This document shows positions 62,752 through 64,000 of a stretch of 64,000 nt of DNA, in pieces. The stretch is from Tessaracoccus flavus (lineage in GTDB: Bacteria > Actinomycetota > Actinomycetes > Propionibacteriales > Propionibacteriaceae). Where the stretch lies: assembly GCF_001997295.1 (NCBI RefSeq), contig NZ_CP019605.1, positions 1,426,001-1,490,000 on the forward strand, given 5' to 3'. Made by a program: the position numbers and the translations under genes. The notes beneath the pieces are model-generated. The model worked only from the letters and a program-made list of their open reading frames with translations. It was not told where the DNA came from and did no database searches. Positions within the stretch are counted from its first letter, which is position 1. Every line of letters starts with the position of its first letter.

Positions 62752-64000
62752 CCCGCCCGACCGTCGGCCCATCGCGGCCATGGATCTTCCCCACCCCTCG
62801 CGTCGACCAGCTCCGCACCGGACTGACCGTCTGGCGCTTCGAACTGCCCGGCCAGCACATCGCCACGTTCGAGCTTGTGCTGCCGAGGTCGCTGTCCGCC
62901 GAGCCGACCTCCAAGGAGGGCGTGGGGACCGTCGCGCTCCACGCCGTCGACGAGGGAACCAGCAGCCACCCTGACGGCGAGATCGGCGAACTGCTCGAGG
63001 CACAGGGTGCCACCCTCCACGGATCCGCGCGCCACCAGTACACGACCTTCGGCGGGCAGTCCCCGTCGAGGCGGCTGCCCGAGGTGCTGCCGCTGTTCGC
63101 GGAGGTCCTGCGCGAGCCGGACTATGCGGAGCGCGACGTGGCGCACCACGTCGAAGCGCAGATCGCCGCGCATCAGTCGAGGCTCGCCTCCCCCGGTGCC
63201 GCCAGCAGAATGGCGCTCCGGCGGGAGCTCTACGGGCCCGAGCAGCGGGCCGGACGTCCGGCGTCGGGCTCCCCCGCCACCCTGGTGCAGCTCACGCCCG
63301 ACGACGCACGCGCCTGGCACTCAGAGACCTTCACGCCCGTGGGAGCGACACTCATCGTCGCCGGCGCGTTGCCCGACGAGTGGCTCGAGTTCGATTGGGC
63401 TGGTGGGCCCGCCCCCTCCGAGGCGGCCACCGTCCCGCCGCGGAAGCCGGGGCGCATCGTCGTCCTCGATCGGCCGGGCGCGGTACAGGCGACCATCGTC
63501 GCCGGGTGCCGCACTGTGACGAGGGACGACCCGCGCTGGCCGGCGCTGCGCATAGCCGGCCACGCTCTCGCCGGCGCTTTCGCCAGCAGGCTCAACCTCG
63601 ACCTACGCGAGCGCCTCGCCTACTCCTACGGAGTATCCGGCGGGTTCTCCGCGGGTCCCGTCGAGGGGCAGTTCACAGTGGCTGGGTCGGTGCGCAGCGA
63701 GACGGCTGCCGACGCCGTCGCACGCATCCTCGACGCGGTGGCTCTGGGCGTGGGCTTGTCCGAGGCCGAGGTGGAGTCAGCACGGCGGTATCTCATCGAC
63801 GTCGCGCCACTCGCCAACGAAACCTCCGCCGACATCGTGGCCCAGGCGTCAGCTCTCGCCGCCGCGGGCGTGGCGCCCGACTACCTGACCGGCCATCTGC
63901 GCGACCTCGCCGGAATCTCTGCGGACGAAGCGACCGACGCCTTCCGCAGCACGGTGCGGCCCGACGACCTCGCCGTGGCGATCGCCGGCGACGCCGCCAC
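62748..64000 (+). CDS. M16 family peptidase-like protein (non-catalytic partner), incomplete at window end
   Basis: At least 417 codons, open to the last base, so the stop is outside the window. At the position of the HxxEH zinc motif it reads ALHAVDEG, so it cannot bind zinc there. It keeps the C-terminal Arg/Tyr pair of processing-subunit proteins (LDLRERLAYSYGVSGGF). This is the pattern of a two-subunit M16B peptidase in which one chain supplies the metal and the other the substrate contact. The ATG overlaps the preceding stop. Confidence 0.88.
   Translation, partial: MTRPTVGPSRPWIFPTPRVDQLRTGLTVWRFELPGQHIATFELVLPRSLSAEPTSKEGVGTVALHAVDEGTSSHPDGEIGELLEAQGATLHGSARHQYTTFGGQSPSRRLPEVLPLFAEVLREPDYAERDVAHHVEAQIAAHQSRLASPGAASRMALRRELYGPEQRAGRPASGSPATLVQLTPDDARAWHSETFTPVGATLIVAGALPDEWLEFDWAGGPAPSEAATVPPRKPGRIVVLDRPGAVQATIVAGCRTVTRDDPRWPALRIAGHALAGAFASRLNLDLRERLAYSYGVSGGFSAGPVEGQFTVAGSVRSETAADAVARILDAVALGVGLSEAEVESARRYLIDVAPLANETSADIVAQASALAAAGVAPDYLTGHLRDLAGISADEATDAFRSTVRPDDLAVAIAGDAA

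Overview
The window is high-GC actinobacterial DNA, most likely from a member of the Propionibacteriaceae. Evidence: a methylmalonyl-CoA epimerase and a PduO-type cobalamin adenosyltransferase, a WhiB1-type regulator, the 24-residue ribosomal protein bL37, a Kgd-type 2-oxoglutarate decarboxylase/dehydrogenase, a Rho with an Arg/Asn/Gln-rich insertion, NucS, PdtaS and a SigR/RsrA pair. Gene order broadly follows the conserved actinobacterial backbone (glgB ... mce-nucS ... cobalamin adenosyltransferase-DUF2550-atp operon-prfA-rpmE-rho-thrB-hom-lysA; and whiB1-pdtaS-bL37-rsrA-sigR-SRAP-aroA-rsgA-hisN). The genus call (for example Tessaracoccus-like) is inference.

Layout. 1-9.5 kb: alpha-glucan and trehalose metabolism (end of glgB, treY, treZ, pgm), with a frameshifted GNAT-Nudix gene, an EcsC-like protein, a CBS protein and a CnoX-like thioredoxin-TPR protein. 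9.5-14.8 kb: a PH-domain membrane protein with a 51-residue partner, methylmalonyl-CoA epimerase, a DivIVA-like coiled coil, an AI-2E-type permease, nucS, a small zinc-ribbon protein and an esterase. 14.85-16.97 kb: an accessory island with one IS110-family element and a cluster of intergenic palindromic repeats around a small GIY-YIG nuclease. 17-32.3 kb: a cyclophilin lipoprotein, cobalamin adenosyltransferase, DUF2550, then the minus-strand block atpCDGAHFEB, two AtpI-like proteins, a WecA-like transferase, tsaC, prmC, prfA, rpmE and rho. 32.3-36.5 kb: thrB, hom, lysA and a lipoprotein. 36.5-43 kb: tRNA-Arg(CCG), a GT87-like mannosyltransferase, kgd, a DUF6104 protein and galK. 43-52 kb: whiB1, frameshifted pdtaS, bL37, rsrA-sigR, SRAP, DoxX, aroA, rsgA, hisN and serA. 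52-58 kb: an oligopeptide-type ABC transporter and a LacI regulator. 58-64 kb: a tyrosine phosphatase, a 13E12/HNH-like protein, initiator tRNA, an aldo/keto reductase and a pair of M16 peptidases (the second runs off the window).

The most informative part is the IS110 element. The roughly 315-base leader before its transposase folds on paper into two loops. They carry guide segments that match the left genomic flank (10/10), the right element end (8/8) and the left element end (8/8 complementary), as expected of an IS110 bridge RNA. The flanks are the two halves of one of the local palindromic repeats, so the insertion site can be nearly reconstructed. The last 13 bases of the element carry a TTGACA box, which would form a promoter with the left end in the excised circle.

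Other regulatory logic visible by eye: a textbook SigR-type promoter immediately before sigR, overlapping the stop of the SRAP gene; a housekeeping-type promoter plus a leader of about 145 nt before rho; and several strong terminator hairpins, one of which contains both stop codons of the convergent hisN and serA genes. Two genes (GNAT-Nudix and pdtaS) are each broken by an apparent loss of one G in a G-run, which may be sequencing error.
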